From: Sinotaia quadrata
Taxonomy: Eukaryota > Mollusca > Gastropoda > Architaenioglossa > Viviparidae
Direction: 5' to 3'
Length of the DNA: 64,000 bases
Assembly: GCA_028829895.1 (NCBI GenBank)
Contig: CM054177.1
Location: 74,507,163 to 74,571,162 of the forward strand
How positions within the stretch are numbered: the first letter of the stretch is position 1; the number at the start of each line of letters is the position of its first letter. Position numbers and translations under genes: made by a program. Positions 62,151 to 64,000 of the stretch are shown here, piece after piece. Under the pieces are notes generated by a model, which searched no databases, had not been told where the DNA came from, and worked only from the letters and a program-made list of their open reading frames with translations.

Positions 62151-62765
62151 TTGTGGAAAATAAACTGCACGAACTGCCACATGACTTAACGCATACTAAG
62201 CCAGATGATTTCATATTTGCATACTTTTGCAGTGGAGGGGAGTGGGGTGTCATGGTTATGGGTACTGACATCATTTTATGGAATCATTAGACCAGCAACA
62301 ATTATTTTATGCAACATTTTTATTGTATTATATAAGAAATTCTATGATTAAAATTTTTAAAAAGGAAATATTCTTTTATCCTTGTATATTGACCATTCTT
62401 TGCCATTTTGGAACTAATTCCATCAATGGTATTGCAACTATTGTTGATTACTGAGACTGTACATAGAACGTTTTCCATTGGCAAAACATTTAATATGTTC
62501 AACGATTATTTTTTTTATATTTCCTCTACAGACAGTTTACGTTTCTGTCGTTTTCTACTACTCTGATTGTCAAGAAGTGTATTGCTGACAGCTATAAATG
62601 CCACCTCCTATAAATGACTACGATGATCAAACATATTTAAACAGTTGTGATTTTACATTTTATATTGTCAGTCCCCATAAATTAATTAAATTTAGGACAA
62701 TATGACATTTGAGTGACACACCTCCAGATGACTCCTGAGTGAGTGTCTCAACAGAACAAAACCAA
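62151..62765. other. AT-rich intergenic DNA, no gene seen
   Basis: No supported feature. Confidence 0.5.
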
Positions 62766-62767
62766 GA

Positions 62768-62830
62768 CAATACATACATAATATATGAATTTTACGTAAT
62801 ACATACATAATATATGAATTTTACGTAAAG
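62768..62830. repeat. Duplication of about 31 bp
   Basis: AATACATACATAATATATGA followed by ATTTTACGTAA occurs twice in tandem. Confidence 0.93.
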
Positions 62831-62956
62831 TGAAGATGATAAGGAATAACACGAAAATGAGTGAAAATTTAATAAAAGAATTTATAAAAGAAACTAGATA
62901 ACAAGTCAATCAATAATACACATCAATTACAATTTAAAAATCATTAATCTAGCTAT

Positions 62957-63138
62957 CTCAGCGGGATCTAGCCTGCCATAAAAGTATGGGTTTTTTTTAA
63001 TCTGCAAATTCTCCTCCAAGGTTTATCATTTACCTACAATGTTTATTCTCAGAGGGATCTAGCCTGCCCCAAAAGTATGTTTTTCTATCTGCAAATTCTC
63101 CCCAAAGGTTTATCATTTACCTACAATGTTTATTCTCA
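62957..63138. repeat. 91-bp tandem duplication
   Basis: CTCAGxGGGATCTAGCCTGCC begins at 62957 and 63048. Both copies end CCTACAATGTTTATTCTCA. Confidence 0.93.
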
Positions 63139-63473
63139 AGTACTAGTATAAATAGAATACACTTGCCTCAACACTAATGTTCAGGGTAACACTTATCAGC
63201 TGACATTGCTTTCAGGCCACACATGCAAGCAATACACATCTTGAACATTCTTCAGTCAGCAGTCCCAACCAGACGATCTTAAGGCCGTTGACGAAATGGC
63301 ACTGATGCAAGAGATAAATTCACATTACATTGACATTTATACATTTCAATATGGTTACATTAATTAATAAGAATATAGACAACAACAAGAAGAATTTATT
63401 TGCAGTATTATCTATAGAAACCTAAACACTTACAGTCATGATGCTAAGTTCAACATTCAAGTTACTGAGTGTG

Positions 63474-63476
<3 letters not shown>

Positions 63477-63509
<33 letters not shown>
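63477..63509. repeat. GA microsatellite
   Basis: About 16 GA units. Confidence 0.96.
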
Positions 63510-63589
63510 AGAGATCGAGAAAAATTCAAATGACCTTGGATGGGCTCGAAACTATGGCCTTCTACTGGCGATTCTAGCACCTTTTTAAC

Positions 63590-63935
63590 CTCATAGGCAC
63601 CGAGCCTTCTGATAGCATCTTTAACCATAGCCACCGAGAATACTGATAGCATCTTTAACCTCAAAGCCACCGAGCCTTCTGATAGTACCTTTAACCTCAT
63701 AGGCACCGAGCATACTGACAGCATCATTAACCTGATAGCCAATGAGCTTTCTGACAGCATCATTAACCTGATAGCCAATGAGCTTTCTGACAGCATCATT
63801 AACCTGATAGCCAATGAGCTTTCTGACAGCATCATTAACCTATAGCCACTGAGCCTTTTGACAGCATCATTAACCTCATAGCCACTGAGCCTTCTGACAG
63901 CATCATTAACGTCATAGCCAATGAGCCTTCTGAAG
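63590..63935. repeat. 36-bp minisatellite, about 9 copies
   Basis: CTTTCTGACAGCATCATTAA units, each ending in ATAGCCA(A/C)(T/C)GAG. CCAAT occurs at 63739, 63775, 63811 and 63918. The 36-bp (12-codon) unit keeps a minus frame open (63422-63988). A 35-bp unit near 63835 shifts its frame, so a protein reading is not supported. Confidence 0.93.
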
Positions 63936-64000
63936 TAACGAGCTGAATTTTCGTTCGCCTCTCGCTTTAATGGGTTAGAAGATAGCAAGAGAAAGTGAAG

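Noticed and set aside
63422..63988. 188-codon minus-strand repeat protein with RRLSGYEVNDAV units
   Set aside because: Comes from the 36-bp minisatellite. One 35-bp unit shifts the frame mid-array, and it ends in GA-microsatellite translation.

Overview
The window reads as AT-rich animal nuclear DNA. It has no operons, no recognisable complete host gene, very many microsatellites and minisatellites (GATA/GACA, AAAG, CA, TA and 25-70 bp units), tRNA-derived SINE-like pieces, a hAT-type MITE, a decayed R2-like LINE and a complete LTR retrotransposon. This composition suggests a large, repeat-rich marine invertebrate genome, possibly a mollusc. That guess rests on texture and repeat style; no diagnostic gene supports it.

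The clearest unit is a structurally complete LTR retrotransposon at 1757-9439. Its two 1705-bp LTRs show no difference that I could see by eye, start TG and end CA, and are flanked by a perfect 5-bp target duplication (GAATT). Inside are a primer-binding-site candidate, a 611-bp leader, one intact 984-codon ORF, a 3' untranslated segment, a hairpin and a polypurine tract. I see no protease, reverse transcriptase, RNase H, integrase or zinc-knuckle motif. It therefore looks like a young, non-autonomous element that has kept a long, unrecognised protein gene. This is the best candidate in the window for something undescribed.

From 9.4 to 29 kb there is gene-poor DNA with tandem arrays (11.1, 18.5, 20.1, 22.4, 24.4 and 25.3 kb), compound GATA-class microsatellites, a 182-bp hAT MITE at 11634-11815 and a CpG-dense patch near 27.9 kb. 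On the minus strand at 29.74-32.45 kb lies a broken non-LTR retrotransposon with fragments of the RT region, zinc knuckle and restriction-like endonuclease. It is interrupted by a dispersed repeat that has a relative at 19.45 kb.

From 33 to 46 kb microsatellites and minisatellites dominate. Several arrays carry regularly spaced transcription-factor-like motifs: TTACGTCA/TTACGTAA at 39 kb and CCAATCAG at 46.4 kb. A CpG-rich segment at 47.55-48.45 kb carries a TCTCGCGAGA palindrome and a YY1-like ATGGCG, and a second CpG island lies at 57.96-58.25 kb. These are the best promoter candidates, but their genes are not identifiable here. Between and beyond them lie higher-order minisatellites at 49.9 kb (39 bp) and 55 kb (30 bp), SINE-like pieces at 53.1 and 56.0 kb, and a 36-bp array at the right edge. 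Most open frames outside the LTR element are products of repeat arrays whose unit length is a multiple of three, or simple-sequence tracts.
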